From an uncultured Lachnospiraceae bacterium (lineage in GTDB: Bacteria > Bacillota > Clostridia > Lachnospirales > Lachnospiraceae): a DNA stretch of 63,355 nt. Below the pieces are notes generated by a model. The model ran no database searches. It had not been told where the DNA came from and worked only from the letters and a program-made list of their open reading frames with translations. Below are positions 39,878-48,674 of this stretch, one piece after another. Numbering within the stretch: position 1 is the first letter of the stretch; each line of letters starts with the position of its first letter. The position numbers and the translations under genes were made by a program. The stretch covers positions 1-63,355 of the forward strand of contig CAJURQ010000019.1 in assembly GCA_910588955.1 (NCBI GenBank), written 5' to 3'.

Positions 39878-40018
39878 ATGCACGAAAGCAATGAGCAGTG
39901 CCAAAGATGGCAGAGACGAATCGACTGCTTGCAGGCGGATTTGTCTGTGTCATCTTTGATAGGGCGAATGCCCGTGAGTGAGGAAAGCCGAAGGCTTTTC
40001 GAGCTGTACTGCGAGTAG
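39878..40018 (+). CDS. Doubtful small ORF before yqeG
   Basis: An open frame of 46 codons (M-H-E-S-N-E-Q-C start, R-R-L-F-E-L-Y-C-E end) fills the gap between the nrdR terminator and yqeG. No ribosome site precedes the ATG and no family is recognised, although the codon usage looks like the neighbours. It may be real or a 5' leader. Confidence 0.25.
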   Translation: MHESNEQCQRWQRRIDCLQADLSVSSLIGRMPVSEESRRLFELYCE

Positions 40019-40037
40019 GTTTAGAAGGAGCAAAACG

Positions 40038-40556
40038 ATGGCAGGGCTTACATGCTTTTACCCGGATGTATATCTGGATTCCACCTATGAGATTGATTTT
40101 GAGGCGTTGTACCGGAAGGGATTCCGGGGCGTCATTTTTGATATTGACAATACGCTCGTGCCCCACGGCGCGCCTGCTGACGAGCGCAGCATGGCACTCT
40201 TTGAGAGGCTTAAGAGCATCGGGTTTGAGAGTGTGCTTTTGTCCAACAACAAGGAACCCCGGGTAAAAATGTTTAACGACAAAGTACATACGCGTTATAT
40301 CTACAAGGCGGGGAAGCCGGGGAAAAAGGGGTATCTCCGCGCGATGGAGCTGATGAAAACGGAGCCGGCAACCACGCTTTTCGTGGGGGATCAGCTTTTT
40401 ACGGACGTGTGGGGAGCGAAGCGCGTCGGAATTTTGACTTATTTGGTCAAGCCAATCCACCCGAAGGAGGAGATCCAGATTGTCCTAAAGAGGCGGTTGG
40501 AGTGGGTTGTGCTGTTTTTTTACAAACGTTCGCTGGACAGGCAGGGAGGAAAATGA
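40038..40556 (+). CDS. yqeG: YqeG-family HAD phosphatase
   Basis: A 172-residue HAD-superfamily (subclass IIIA) phosphatase. The nucleophile motif is D35-I-D-N-T-L, followed by L-L-S-N-N-K near 75 and the C-terminal V-G-D-Q-L-F-T-D-V-x-G-A motif near 118-130. YqeG enzymes act on phosphorylated small molecules or lipids; the substrate is uncertain. GAAGGAG lies 9 nt before the ATG. It begins the yqeG-aroE-aroK-aroQ-efp run. Confidence 0.92.
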   Translation: MAGLTCFYPDVYLDSTYEIDFEALYRKGFRGVIFDIDNTLVPHGAPADERSMALFERLKSIGFESVLLSNNKEPRVKMFNDKVHTRYIYKAGKPGKKGYLRAMELMKTEPATTLFVGDQLFTDVWGAKRVGILTYLVKPIHPKEEIQIVLKRRLEWVVLFFYKRSLDRQGGK

Positions 40557-40559
40557 CAG

Positions 40560-41420
40560 ATGGAGATAAACGGCAGGACAAGAACCTGTGGGTTGATTGG
40601 AAACCCGGTGGAGCACACTCTTTCGCCGGTGATACATAACACGCTGGCACAGCGGTTCGGGCATAATCTGGTGTATGTGCCCTTTCCCGTGGAGCCGGGG
40701 CGGCTCGGGGAGGCGGTTGCCGGCGCGTCGGCGCTTAAGCTTTTGGGGCTCAATGTGACGGTTCCCTACAAAGGGGAAGTGATTCCTTTTTTGCGGGAAG
40801 TGGATGCGCTGGCGGCGGCAATCGGCGCGGTCAACACGCTGGTGACAGTGCCCGGCGGGTTCAAGGGCTATAATACGGACATGGAAGGGCTTTACCGCGC
40901 TATGATGACGGAAGATATTCAGATCACGGATGAGGAGATCATTTTGCTGGGCGCGGGGGGCGCGTCCCGGGCGGTGGCATATCTTTGTGCGGTTAAGGGC
41001 GCGAAAAAAGTTTATCTTTTGAACCGTACGGAGGAAAAGGCGCAGAAGGTGGCGGAGGAAGTAAACCGCTCGGTGAAGCGGCAGGTGATTTTTCCGATGG
41101 CGCTCTCGGATTTCGGCAGTCTGCCGGACCGGAAGTTTCTGGCGATACAGGGAACTTCTGTGGGACTGGCACCTTATGTGGATGATGTGGTGATCGACGA
41201 CGCGAAATTTTACGAGAAGGTACACACGGGTTTCGACCTGATTTACAGCCCGTGGGAGACGAAGTTTATGAAGCTGGTGAAGGAGAACGGCGGTCACGCG
41301 TATAACGGACTGAAAATGCTTCTCTATCAGGGGATCATCGCCTACGAACTGTGGAATAAGGTGAAAGTGTCCAAGGAGGACGCGGATGTGATATATGGGA
41401 AGTTGAGGGAATGTCTGTAG
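40560..41420 (+). CDS. aroE: Shikimate dehydrogenase
   Basis: A 286-residue NADP-dependent enzyme reducing 3-dehydroshikimate to shikimate. Seen: G-N-P-V-x-H-T-L-S-P near 15-24, N-V-T-V-P-Y-K near 64-70 (catalytic Lys), G-A-V-N-T-L near 90, N-T-D near 104, the Rossmann G-A-G-G-A-S-R-A near 131, and N-G-L-x-M-L-x-x-Q near 255. Starts 3 nt after yqeG, with GGGAGG upstream. The 147-nt gap to aroK holds nothing I can identify. Confidence 0.96.
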   Translation: MEINGRTRTCGLIGNPVEHTLSPVIHNTLAQRFGHNLVYVPFPVEPGRLGEAVAGASALKLLGLNVTVPYKGEVIPFLREVDALAAAIGAVNTLVTVPGGFKGYNTDMEGLYRAMMTEDIQITDEEIILLGAGGASRAVAYLCAVKGAKKVYLLNRTEEKAQKVAEEVNRSVKRQVIFPMALSDFGSLPDRKFLAIQGTSVGLAPYVDDVVIDDAKFYEKVHTGFDLIYSPWETKFMKLVKENGGHAYNGLKMLLYQGIIAYELWNKVKVSKEDADVIYGKLRECL

Positions 41421-41567
41421 GAGAGCGGCACAGACCGGAGCGCTTATGAGAATCATTTCCAACGGCAGCAGGATACGCGGCTGTCTGCGGAATCCGGCTT
41501 GGAATTTGGAAACACGGCAGATAAAGGGCATGTCATTACGGCGGGTTGTCCTGAGACGGAGGAAAAC

Positions 41568-42104
41568 ATGGGAAATGTGATACTGATCGGGTTTATGGGC
41601 TGCGGCAAGTCCACGGTAGGGCTTAGGCTGTCCTACCGACTGCGGAGGACACTCTTAGATACGGACAGGGAGATAGAGAAAGAAGAGCGCAGAACCATAT
41701 CGGAGATTTTTGCGGAGGACGGGGAGGCATATTTCCGGGACAGGGAGACGGCGATCTTACGAAAGCTGATGAGGAGCGCAAACAACCAGATTATATCGGT
41801 GGGCGGCGGGCTGCCGATGCGGGAGGAGAACCGGGCGCTGTTGCATGAACTGGGACAGGTCTTTTATCTGCGCGCCGAGGGCGGGACGATTTATGAGAGA
41901 GTGAAAGACGACACTACAAGACCGCTTTTGCAGGTGGCTGACCCGCTTCATAAAATTGAAACGCTTATAAAGGAGAGAGATCCCTATTACATGGAGGCGG
42001 CGGATGTGGCGCTCACAGTGGACGGCAAGAGCTTTTCACAGATTTTGGACGAGATAGAGGAACGGGTAAACGCGAGGGAAGGAAACGCAGAAACGGAGGG
42101 ATGA
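41568..42104 (+). CDS. aroK: Shikimate kinase
   Basis: A 178-residue cytosolic kinase that phosphorylates shikimate with ATP. P-loop G8-F-M-G-C-G-K-S-T16, the shikimate-binding D-T-D near 33 and R-D-R-E-T near 57, and the G-G-G-L-P near 78. The lid arginine lies in the D-D-T-T-R-P-L segment. GGAGG lies 5 nt before the ATG at 41568; a longer upstream frame is rejected for that reason. Confidence 0.95.
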   Translation: MGNVILIGFMGCGKSTVGLRLSYRLRRTLLDTDREIEKEERRTISEIFAEDGEAYFRDRETAILRKLMRSANNQIISVGGGLPMREENRALLHELGQVFYLRAEGGTIYERVKDDTTRPLLQVADPLHKIETLIKERDPYYMEAADVALTVDGKSFSQILDEIEERVNAREGNAETEG

Positions 42105-42107
42105 GAG

Positions 42108-42557
42108 ATGAAACTGTTGGTAATTAACGGACCCAATATAAACTTTCTGGGGATTCGGGAAAAGAGCGTGTACGGGACGCAGGACTACAATTATCTGCTG
42201 CAGATGATCGCGAAAAAGGGGGAGGAGGCAGGCTGTACCATCGAAGTGTTTCAGAGCAACCATGAGGGGGCGATTATCGACCGGATACAGGACGCTTACT
42301 TTGACGGCACGGAAGGAATTGTGATCAATCCGGGCGCCTTTACCCATTACAGCTATGCGATTCGGGACGCGCTGGCAAGCATCACCGTACCAAAGGTGGA
42401 GATCCATATTTCTGATATCACACAGAGGGAGGAGTTTCGCAAAGTGTCGGTGACGGCGCCGGTCTGCGACAAACAGATTTATGGGCAGGGGCTTCCCGGC
42501 TACCTGCAGGCGATCGACTTTATCTTAGGTTTTTTGAATAAAGAGGTTGAAAAATAG
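42108..42557 (+). CDS. aroQ: 3-dehydroquinate dehydratase, type II
   Basis: A 149-residue dodecamer-forming enzyme dehydrating 3-dehydroquinate. Motifs: I-N-G-P-N-I-N-F-L-G near 6-15, Y-G-T near 23 (catalytic Tyr), S-N-H-E-G near 50, N-P-G-A-F-T-H-Y-S near 74-82 (catalytic His), and E-I-H-I-S near 98. It follows aroK by 3 nt, so the last genes of this shikimate branch are co-transcribed. Confidence 0.96.
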   Translation: MKLLVINGPNINFLGIREKSVYGTQDYNYLLQMIAKKGEEAGCTIEVFQSNHEGAIIDRIQDAYFDGTEGIVINPGAFTHYSYAIRDALASITVPKVEIHISDITQREEFRKVSVTAPVCDKQIYGQGLPGYLQAIDFILGFLNKEVEK

Positions 42558-42618
42558 ACTTTTTTAGTATAAACTAGAAAAGAATTATATTTGTGAAAGC
42601 TTAGGAGGAGAAAGGAAT

Positions 42619-43176
42619 ATGGTATCAGCGGGTGATTTCAGAAACGGCATTACCGTCGAGATGGAGGGTAATGTTTATCAGATAATTGAGTTTCAGCATG
42701 TAAAACCGGGCAAAGGCGCAGCTTTTGTCAGAACGAAGCTGAAAAATATCATCAACGGCGGTGTGGTGGAGAAGAGCTTCCGTCCCACTGAGAAATTCCC
42801 TCAGGCACGTATTGACAGAAAGGACATGCAGTATTTATATTCTGACGGCGACCTGTTCAACTTCATGGACACGGAGACCTACGACCAGATCGCGCTGAAC
42901 GCGGAGGCAGTAGGCGACGCGCTGAAGTTCGTGAAAGAGAACGAGATGGTTAAGATTTGCTCCTACAACGGCAATGTGTTCGCGATCGAGCCGCCGCTGT
43001 TCGTAGAGCTGGAGATCACCGACACCGAGCCGGGATTTAAGGGCGATACCGCTACAGGTGCGACGAAGCCCGCGATCGTGGAGACAGGCGCGAAGGTTAT
43101 GGTTCCTCTGTTTGTGGAAAACGGTGAGAAGATCAAGATCGACACCAGAACAGGCGAGTATCTGTCCAGAGTATAA
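42619..43176 (+). CDS. efp: Translation elongation factor P
   Basis: A 185-residue three-domain factor that rescues ribosomes stalled at proline runs. The tip loop is H-V-K-P-G-K-G-A-A (K32), a lysine-type loop; no EpmA/EpmB-type partner is in view. Domain III ends I-D-T-R-T-G-E-Y-L-S-R-V as usual. AGGAGG precedes the ATG. A perfect terminator follows. Association with the aro genes and YqeG is common in Clostridia. Confidence 0.97.
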   Translation: MVSAGDFRNGITVEMEGNVYQIIEFQHVKPGKGAAFVRTKLKNIINGGVVEKSFRPTEKFPQARIDRKDMQYLYSDGDLFNFMDTETYDQIALNAEAVGDALKFVKENEMVKICSYNGNVFAIEPPLFVELEITDTEPGFKGDTATGATKPAIVETGAKVMVPLFVENGEKIKIDTRTGEYLSRV

Positions 43177-43201
43177 AATCGTTACATGAGTCGAAGCCCA
43201 T

Positions 43202-43238
43202 AAGACAATATAGATTTCGGTCTATATTGTCTTCTTTT
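43202..43238 (+). terminator. Terminator after efp
   Basis: A perfect 13-bp stem (43202-43214 with 43221-43233), loop TTTCGG, then CTTTTG. Confidence 0.9.
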
Positions 43239-43283
43239 GTTGCTCGAAATCTTATATACCCGGAGAGAATGGGAAAGGAAAAT

Positions 43284-44171
43284 ATGGGATTTCAAAAATT
43301 TGTAGAAAATATCGTGGATTTATTGCAGGAAAGAATGGGGGACGCCTATGAGATCAGGGTGCTCCATGTGACCAAAAACAACGACGTGGAGCAGACGGGA
43401 ATCGCCATAACAAGGCAGGAGGACAGTATTTTCCCGACGATCTATCTGGAGGGGCTCTATCAGGAGTACCGGGAAGGCGAGCTGCTCGGCGTGCTAGTGG
43501 AGCGCATCATCAACTGCCATGAGGAACAGTCTATGGCGCTTGAGCTGGACATGGATTTTTTTCGTGATTACGGCAGGGTGAAGGACAGAATCTTCTATAA
43601 GCTTGTCAGCTTTGAAAAGAATAAGAAGTTTTTGCGGGACGCACCCCATCTGAGATGGCACGATCTTGCGATTGTGTTTTACTATGCGCTGGAGGAGGAT
43701 GTGGTAAAGGGCGGTTCTATTACAGTCACACGGCAGCATATGCTGATGTGGAAACAGAATGCGGAATCACTTTATCGAAGCGCCAGACAAAACACGAAGC
43801 GGGACATGCCGGAACTTCTCGTTTCCATGCGGGAATTGCTCTCGGAGATGACGGGTGTTTCCGTGCGGGAGGATGACGCGATGCCGATGTATGTGCTGAC
43901 AAATCAGGAAAAGCGTTTTGGCGCTTCGGCGATGCTGTACTCCAAAAAGATTGGGCGGCTGGCGGAGCGGTTTGGCTGTGATGTCCTGATTCTGCCGAGC
44001 TCTGTCCATGAGGTGCTGCTGATCCCCGACGATCACATTAGGGAATACGAATTTTACAGACAGATGGTGGAGGAAGTTAACCGGACTCATGTTGAGCCGG
44101 AGGAAGTGCTTTCCTACGGTTTATATCGCTATTGCCGAAAAAAATCGGAAATTGAGGAAATTATTTCTTAA
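43284..44171 (+). CDS. DUF5688 family protein
   Basis: A 295-residue soluble protein of the clostridial DUF5688 family, which is often present in many copies in Lachnospiraceae genomes. Typical features are a helical N-terminus (M-G-F-Q-K-F-V-E-N-I-V-D), the block P-T-I-Y-L-E near 50, and the C-terminal V-L-I-L-P-S-S-V-H-E-V-L-L-I-P. No enzymatic motif is seen. ATG at 43284 follows AAAGGAA; an in-frame ATG 15 nt upstream is possible. Confidence 0.8.
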   Translation: MGFQKFVENIVDLLQERMGDAYEIRVLHVTKNNDVEQTGIAITRQEDSIFPTIYLEGLYQEYREGELLGVLVERIINCHEEQSMALELDMDFFRDYGRVKDRIFYKLVSFEKNKKFLRDAPHLRWHDLAIVFYYALEEDVVKGGSITVTRQHMLMWKQNAESLYRSARQNTKRDMPELLVSMRELLSEMTGVSVREDDAMPMYVLTNQEKRFGASAMLYSKKIGRLAERFGCDVLILPSSVHEVLLIPDDHIREYEFYRQMVEEVNRTHVEPEEVLSYGLYRYCRKKSEIEEIIS

Positions 44172-44193
44172 ATGATTTCTTAGGCGCGATTAC

Positions 44194-44222
44194 TTGACAA
44201 GTGTGCCCGCTTGCGGTATGAT
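44194..44222 (+). promoter_or_regulatory. Promoter for tRNA-Arg
   Basis: TTGACA (44194-44199), 17 nt, TATGAT (44217-44222), about 70 nt before the tRNA. Confidence 0.75.
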
Positions 44223-44296
44223 ACAGAAGATGTAACAAATTTGTAACAATTTTAAGGATCGCGAAAAGCTCGTTTCAATTTGTTTCATCAAGGCGG

Positions 44297-44368
44297 GCAC
44301 CCGTAGTCTAATGGATAAAACGTAGGCCTCCGACGCCTTTGATGCAGGTTCGAGTCCTGTCGGGTGCA
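44297..44368 (+). tRNA. tRNA-Arg (anticodon CCG)
   Basis: The acceptor stem GCACCCG pairs with CGGGTGC (44361-44367), the T-arm contains GGTTCGAGTCC, and the anticodon loop reads C-T-CCG-A-C. The D stem and the top of the anticodon stem are slightly imperfect. CCA is not encoded. Confidence 0.92.
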
Positions 44369-44439
44369 TATGGTTATGGGTTTCCGGGATGATATGCTGA
44401 TATTGTCCCGGAATTTCCGAGACTGGAGGAGTTTTGAAT

Positions 44440-45738
44440 ATGACAAACAATACAATGTGGGAGGGTCTGAAGGCGAAGTTTGAAGCGTTCAAGAACTGGC
44501 TGGTACGATACTCCAAAATTGTTCTTCCTATCATTTTGGTGGTATGCGTCGCGTTGACGATTGTGATAGCGGTTCAGGCGAATAAGCGAAAGATAGAGCA
44601 GGAGGAGACGGCGGTTGCGCCGGAAGAGACGACAGGCGAGGACGAAGCGCTGCTTGAAGTGCCGGAGGTACCGTTAGAGAAGGACGCCGTTCCGGGCATC
44701 AATGAATTGTTTGAGACCTATCATAAGGCGATGGTGGAAGGCGATACCGCTACCATGGAGAAACTGGTCTATTATATGGACGCGACGGAGATCCTGAGAG
44801 CGGCGGAGACAAGCAAATATATCGATTCCTATCCTCCGTTGGAGATCTACACGAAAGCGGGACCGAAGGAGGGCACGTACATCGCCTATGTTTACGGGGA
44901 GATAAAGTTCCACGATTATGATAAGCCGGTTCCCGGTATGCGGACATATTACGTGTGCACCAACGAGGACGGTGAGCTCTATATCAACGAGGACGGCGAG
45001 GAGAGCGATAGCGAGCTGCATTACATGCGGGAGATTCAGGTGCAGGGTGATGTGATCGACCTGAACAACAAAGTGGCGGAAGCTTATAACAAAATGGTGG
45101 TGGACGACCCGCAGATGGCGGATTTTCTCTTAGAGCTGAAAGCGGAGATTGAGAAGAACGTAGGCGAGGCGCTGGCGCGCGCAGAGCAGAGCGAGGAGCC
45201 GGAAGAAGGCGCGGAGGCGGAAACACCCGAGGAGACCGGGGAGGAAACGCCCGCCGAGGTAGTTACCAAGGTAAAGTCGACCGATGTGGTTAATATAAGA
45301 ACTTCCGACAGCGAGACGGCGGATAAGCTCGGCAAGGCGGCTGTCGGGGATGAGTTTGAGCTTTTGGAAGAAAAAGGCAACGGCTGGAGCAAGGTTAAGT
45401 ACGACGGCGGCGAAGCCTTTATCAAGAGCGATTATCTGGAGCCCTCCGAGACAGTGGCGGCATCCGACGTAGAGCAGGACGGGGACGACGAGGAGGACGA
45501 GGAGGACGAGCAGGAAGAACAGCAGGCAGATAACAGTTCAGATTCCCAGACAACATCCGGCACGGTGACAGTTAAGGAGAACGTCAGGATCCGAAAAGGC
45601 GCCAGCGAAAATTCGGATAAGCTGGGGACGGCTTATGCGGGTGAAAAGCTTGAGGTGATCATGAAGCAGGCTGACGGCTGGACCAAGATTAAGTACAACG
45701 GGCAGACCGCCTACGTGAAGTCGGATTATGTGGAGTAG
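44440..45738 (+). CDS. Membrane-anchored protein with two SH3b domains
   Basis: A 432-residue protein with a short cytoplasmic N-terminus, one membrane helix (about 28-48, I-V-L-P-I-I-L-V-V-C-V-A-L-T-I-V), an extracytoplasmic NTF2-like or unassigned domain (about 80-200), a Glu-rich linker, and two bacterial SH3 domains (about 270-330 and 370-432) joined by an acidic linker. Both SH3b repeats end in K-S-D-Y. Such proteins bind the cell wall. The ATG at 44440 follows TGGAGGA by 9 nt. A terminator follows. Confidence 0.85.
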   Translation: MTNNTMWEGLKAKFEAFKNWLVRYSKIVLPIILVVCVALTIVIAVQANKRKIEQEETAVAPEETTGEDEALLEVPEVPLEKDAVPGINELFETYHKAMVEGDTATMEKLVYYMDATEILRAAETSKYIDSYPPLEIYTKAGPKEGTYIAYVYGEIKFHDYDKPVPGMRTYYVCTNEDGELYINEDGEESDSELHYMREIQVQGDVIDLNNKVAEAYNKMVVDDPQMADFLLELKAEIEKNVGEALARAEQSEEPEEGAEAETPEETGEETPAEVVTKVKSTDVVNIRTSDSETADKLGKAAVGDEFELLEEKGNGWSKVKYDGGEAFIKSDYLEPSETVAASDVEQDGDDEEDEEDEQEEQQADNSSDSQTTSGTVTVKENVRIRKGASENSDKLGTAYAGEKLEVIMKQADGWTKIKYNGQTAYVKSDYVE

Positions 45739-45773
45739 GCGCTGATTAAAACCGAATAAAATGGAAAGACTGG

Positions 45774-45806
45774 ACAGATGAGGGTAAAATGCTCTCATCT
45801 GTTTCT
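45774..45806 (+). terminator. Terminator after the SH3b protein
   Basis: A 9-bp stem (ACAGATGAG with CTCATCTGT, 45774-45782 and 45794-45802), followed by TTCTTATTTTT. Confidence 0.8.
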
Positions 45807-45850
45807 TATTTTTATGTTTATATGGGCATAGACAGAAAGGAGCCTTTTCT

Positions 45851-46282
45851 ATGAAACATGATGACGAGATGGTTTTGAGGGAAATACAGAAAAGTACGCA
45901 GATGGGAATGACGGCGATCGACACGATTTTGGATAAGATCGGAAACGATGATTTTTCCATAACCCTGTCCAGACAGTCCCTGCACTATGCGGATATCCAC
46001 AACCGGGCATTGGATCAGATTTTACAGCAGGAAGGGGAGGGGTATCGCACGAGCCAGATCAGTGAAATGATGCTAAAAGGGAGTATACATGCAAATACGG
46101 CTTTCAATGTCAGCACGGGACATCTGGCGGAGATGATGATTCAGGGGAGCAATCGGGGGATTACAAGTATGTGGAAAAGCTTGAAACACAATGGTTTGGC
46201 AACGGACGCGACCGTGGAACTGGCAAAGGAGCTGATGGATTTCGAGGAGAAGAGTATCGAGCGGCTGAAAGAATACCTGTGA
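45851..46282 (+). CDS. Hypothetical helical protein
   Basis: A 143-residue all-helical protein with no signal peptide. The pattern of regularly placed His, Glu and Asp residues (D-I-H-N-R-A-L-D-Q-I and M-D-F-E-E-K-S-I-E-R-L) recalls ferritin-like four-helix bundles, but no full metal-binding motif can be seen. AAAGGAG lies before the ATG. It stands alone between a terminator and the gdhA control region. Confidence 0.65.
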   Translation: MKHDDEMVLREIQKSTQMGMTAIDTILDKIGNDDFSITLSRQSLHYADIHNRALDQILQQEGEGYRTSQISEMMLKGSIHANTAFNVSTGHLAEMMIQGSNRGITSMWKSLKHNGLATDATVELAKELMDFEEKSIERLKEYL

Positions 46283-46337
46283 AACATGCGGTCAAAGATG
46301 CGGCTTGACCTCAAAAGCATAGATAAGCAGATTTATT

Positions 46338-46470
46338 TTGTATACAAGTATTTTGGTATTATTGTACAATATATCTAAAAAATGCGGCGGAAATTTTTAC
46401 ACTTTAATTCGCTAAATTGTCTTGTGGATTTGCATACGACATACTATAATGGTACGTGGTAATGTATACA
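46338..46470 (+). promoter_or_regulatory. gdhA promoter with flanking TGTATACA palindromes
   Basis: The promoter is TTGTGG (46422-46427), 17 nt, TATAAT (46445-46450). Palindromes TTGTATACAA (46338-46347) and ATTGTACAAT (46361-46370) lie upstream, and TGTATACA occurs again at 46463-46470 just after the start point. The pattern resembles GntR-type operators and could allow looping or roadblock control. Confidence 0.6.
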
Positions 46471-46493
46471 AGCAAGAAGGAGGACATAACGCA

Positions 46494-47840
46494 ATGTCAT
46501 ATGTTGATGAGGTTTACGAGTTAGTTGTAGCAAAGAATCCCGCTCAGCCCGAGTTCCATCAGGCGGTAAAAGAGGTACTGGAGTCTCTGCGTGTTGTGAT
46601 TGAGGCGGACGAGGATGCTTACAGAAAGGATGCGCTTTTAGAGCGTCTGACAGTTCCGGAGAGAATCGTGCAGTTCCGTGTTCCCTGGGTGGATGACAAG
46701 GGACAGGTGCAGGTGAACAACGGGTTCCGCGTGCAGTTCAACAGCGCGATCGGTCCTTACAAGGGAGGACTGCGTTTCCATCCTTCGGTGAATTTGGGTA
46801 TTATCAAGTTCCTTGGCTTTGAGCAGATTTTCAAAAATTCCCTGACAGGTCTGCCGATTGGCGGCGGCAAGGGCGGTTCCGATTTTGACCCTAAGGGAAA
46901 ATCCGATAGAGAAGTGATGGCATTTTGCCAGAGCTTTATGACAGAACTCTGCAAACATATCGGCGCGAATACCGACGTGCCGGCAGGTGATATCGGCGTA
47001 GGCGGTCGTGAGATCGGCTTTATGTTTGGACAGTATAAGAGAATCCGTAATCTGTACGAGGGCGTGCTGACCGGTAAAGGTCTTACCTACGGCGGCTCCC
47101 TTGCAAGAACGGAGGCGACCGGCTACGGTCTGCTCTATCTGACAGAGGAAATGTTAAAGTGCAACGGCAAGGACATCAAGGGCAAAACGATCGCTGTTTC
47201 CGGCGCGGGCAACGTGGCGATCTACGCGATCCAGAAAGCGCAGCAGCTTGGCGGCAAGCCTGTGACCTGCTCCGATTCCACGGGCTGGATTTATGATCCC
47301 GACGGCATCGACGTAGCGACCCTGCAGGAAGTAAAGGAAGTGAAGCGCGCACGTCTGACAGAGTACGCGGCAAAGCGTCCTAACGCTGAGTACCATGAGA
47401 AGAAGAATGGCGAGCACGGCGTATGGAGTGTGAAGTGCGATATTGCCCTTCCTTGCGCGACACAGAATGAGCTGGATTTAGAGGATGCGAAAATGCTTGT
47501 GGCGAACGGCTGCTTTGCGGTTGCCGAGGGTGCAAACATGCCTACCACCATGGAGGCGACCGAGTATCTGCAGAAGAACGGCGTGCTGTTCTGCCCCGGC
47601 AAAGCGTCAAACGCGGGCGGCGTGGCAACCTCCGCGCTGGAGATGAGCCAGAACTCCGAGAGACTTTCCTGGACCTTTGAGGAGGTAGATTCCAAGCTGC
47701 AGGGTATCATGGTAAATATCTTCCACAGCCTCGACGAAGCTTCCAAGAAGTACGGCAAGGAGGGCGACTACGTTGCAGGTGCGAATATTGCGGGCTTTTT
47801 GAAGGTGGCTGAGGCAATGAAAGCGCAGGGGGTTGTGTAA
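46494..47840 (+). CDS. gdhA: NADP-specific glutamate dehydrogenase
   Basis: A 448-residue hexameric enzyme that interconverts glutamate and 2-oxoglutarate with ammonia. Motifs: G-P-Y-K-G-G-L-R-F-H-P near 88, the catalytic lysine in G-L-P-I-G-G-G-K-G-G near 126, D-V-P-A-G-D-I-G-V near 164, and the Rossmann S-G-A-G-N-V-A near 238. Length is that of the class I bacterial family. AGGAGG precedes the ATG. Several palindromes around its promoter suggest regulation. Confidence 0.97.
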   Translation: MSYVDEVYELVVAKNPAQPEFHQAVKEVLESLRVVIEADEDAYRKDALLERLTVPERIVQFRVPWVDDKGQVQVNNGFRVQFNSAIGPYKGGLRFHPSVNLGIIKFLGFEQIFKNSLTGLPIGGGKGGSDFDPKGKSDREVMAFCQSFMTELCKHIGANTDVPAGDIGVGGREIGFMFGQYKRIRNLYEGVLTGKGLTYGGSLARTEATGYGLLYLTEEMLKCNGKDIKGKTIAVSGAGNVAIYAIQKAQQLGGKPVTCSDSTGWIYDPDGIDVATLQEVKEVKRARLTEYAAKRPNAEYHEKKNGEHGVWSVKCDIALPCATQNELDLEDAKMLVANGCFAVAEGANMPTTMEATEYLQKNGVLFCPGKASNAGGVATSALEMSQNSERLSWTFEEVDSKLQGIMVNIFHSLDEASKKYGKEGDYVAGANIAGFLKVAEAMKAQGVV

Positions 47841-47981
47841 GCAAACCGAAAATAAAGGAAATGTAACAATTTGATATGCTCTCTGTATGGCAGGCAATGG
47901 AAATATGCGAAAACTGTCGTACGGGGAGCATATCTGTATTATCCTTTTCAAAACAAATTCTTTATGTTACAATAATTTTAT

Positions 47982-48055
47982 GGAAGCATAGCTCAGCTGG
48001 GATGAGCGCTCGCCTGACTAGCGGGAGGTCAAGGGTTCGAGCCCCTTTGCTTCCA
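47982..48055 (+). tRNA. tRNA-Val (anticodon GAC)
   Basis: A full cloverleaf: acceptor GGAAGCA with TGCTTCC, D arm GCTC/GAGC, anticodon stem CTCGC/GCGGG with loop C-T-GAC-T-A, T-arm with GGTTCGAGCC, discriminator A. CCA is not encoded. Confidence 0.92.
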
Positions 48056-48121
48056 TTTTCTTTTTGCAAAATTCGCTTGTTTGGAATGTTACAGACTATT
48101 CTGAAATGGAGGACACACATC

Positions 48122-48595
48122 ATGCTTGGGCATCTGGGATTTTCGTATGTAGGGCTTGTATTTTTACTTATGCTGATGATTCCGAATTTAATCTGGATGA
48201 AGAGACAGCCACAGGGTTACAATGCCGAAAACGAAAACAGATTTTTGGCTTTGCTGGAACGGGCGGGAGAGGCGCTGACGACGTGCTGTGCGCTTATTTT
48301 TTCCGATTTCAATCTGCGGGCGTGGTCGAGCTGGTCATGGTGGCTTGCGGTGTCGTTTGCCCTGATGGTCATGTATGAAATCTGGTGGGTGCGGTATTTT
48401 AAGAGCGAGCGCAGATTAGCCGATTTTTACAGCAGCCTGCTGGGCATTCCCGTAGCGGGGGCGACGCTGCCGGTGCTGGCGTTCTTTTTGCTCGGGATCT
48501 ATGGAAAGGTAATATGGATGTTAATTGCCAGTGTCATTTTAGGGGTAGGGCATATTGGGATTCATCTGGGGCATAGGAGAGAGAAAAGGCGGTAA
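48122..48595 (+). CDS. Small integral membrane protein
   Basis: A 157-residue protein with about four membrane helices (H-L-G-F-S-Y-V-G-L-V-F-L-L near 5, W-W-L-A-V-S-F-A-L-M near 72, L-P-V-L-A-F-F-L-L near 118, and V-I-W-M-L-I-A-S near 130). No conserved motif is recognised; the family is unknown. GGAGG lies upstream of the ATG. A longer frame upstream runs through the tRNA and is rejected. Confidence 0.7.
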   Translation: MLGHLGFSYVGLVFLLMLMIPNLIWMKRQPQGYNAENENRFLALLERAGEALTTCCALIFSDFNLRAWSSWSWWLAVSFALMVMYEIWWVRYFKSERRLADFYSSLLGIPVAGATLPVLAFFLLGIYGKVIWMLIASVILGVGHIGIHLGHRREKRR

Positions 48596-48674
48596 AAAAG
48601 CAGGAGACCTTTTCAGACTTCCTGCTTGATGTGCCGTTGTGTGGGCTGCGGGTATTTAGCTGTTACTATTACTG

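Noticed and set aside
47876..48121. N-terminal extension of the small membrane protein
   Set aside because: The longer frame runs through tRNA-Val; the ATG at 48122 has a good ribosome site.
48599..48626. Hairpin between the membrane protein and rloB as a terminator
   Set aside because: The 7-bp stem (AGCAGGA with TCCTGCT) has a 14-nt loop and no T-tract on either strand.
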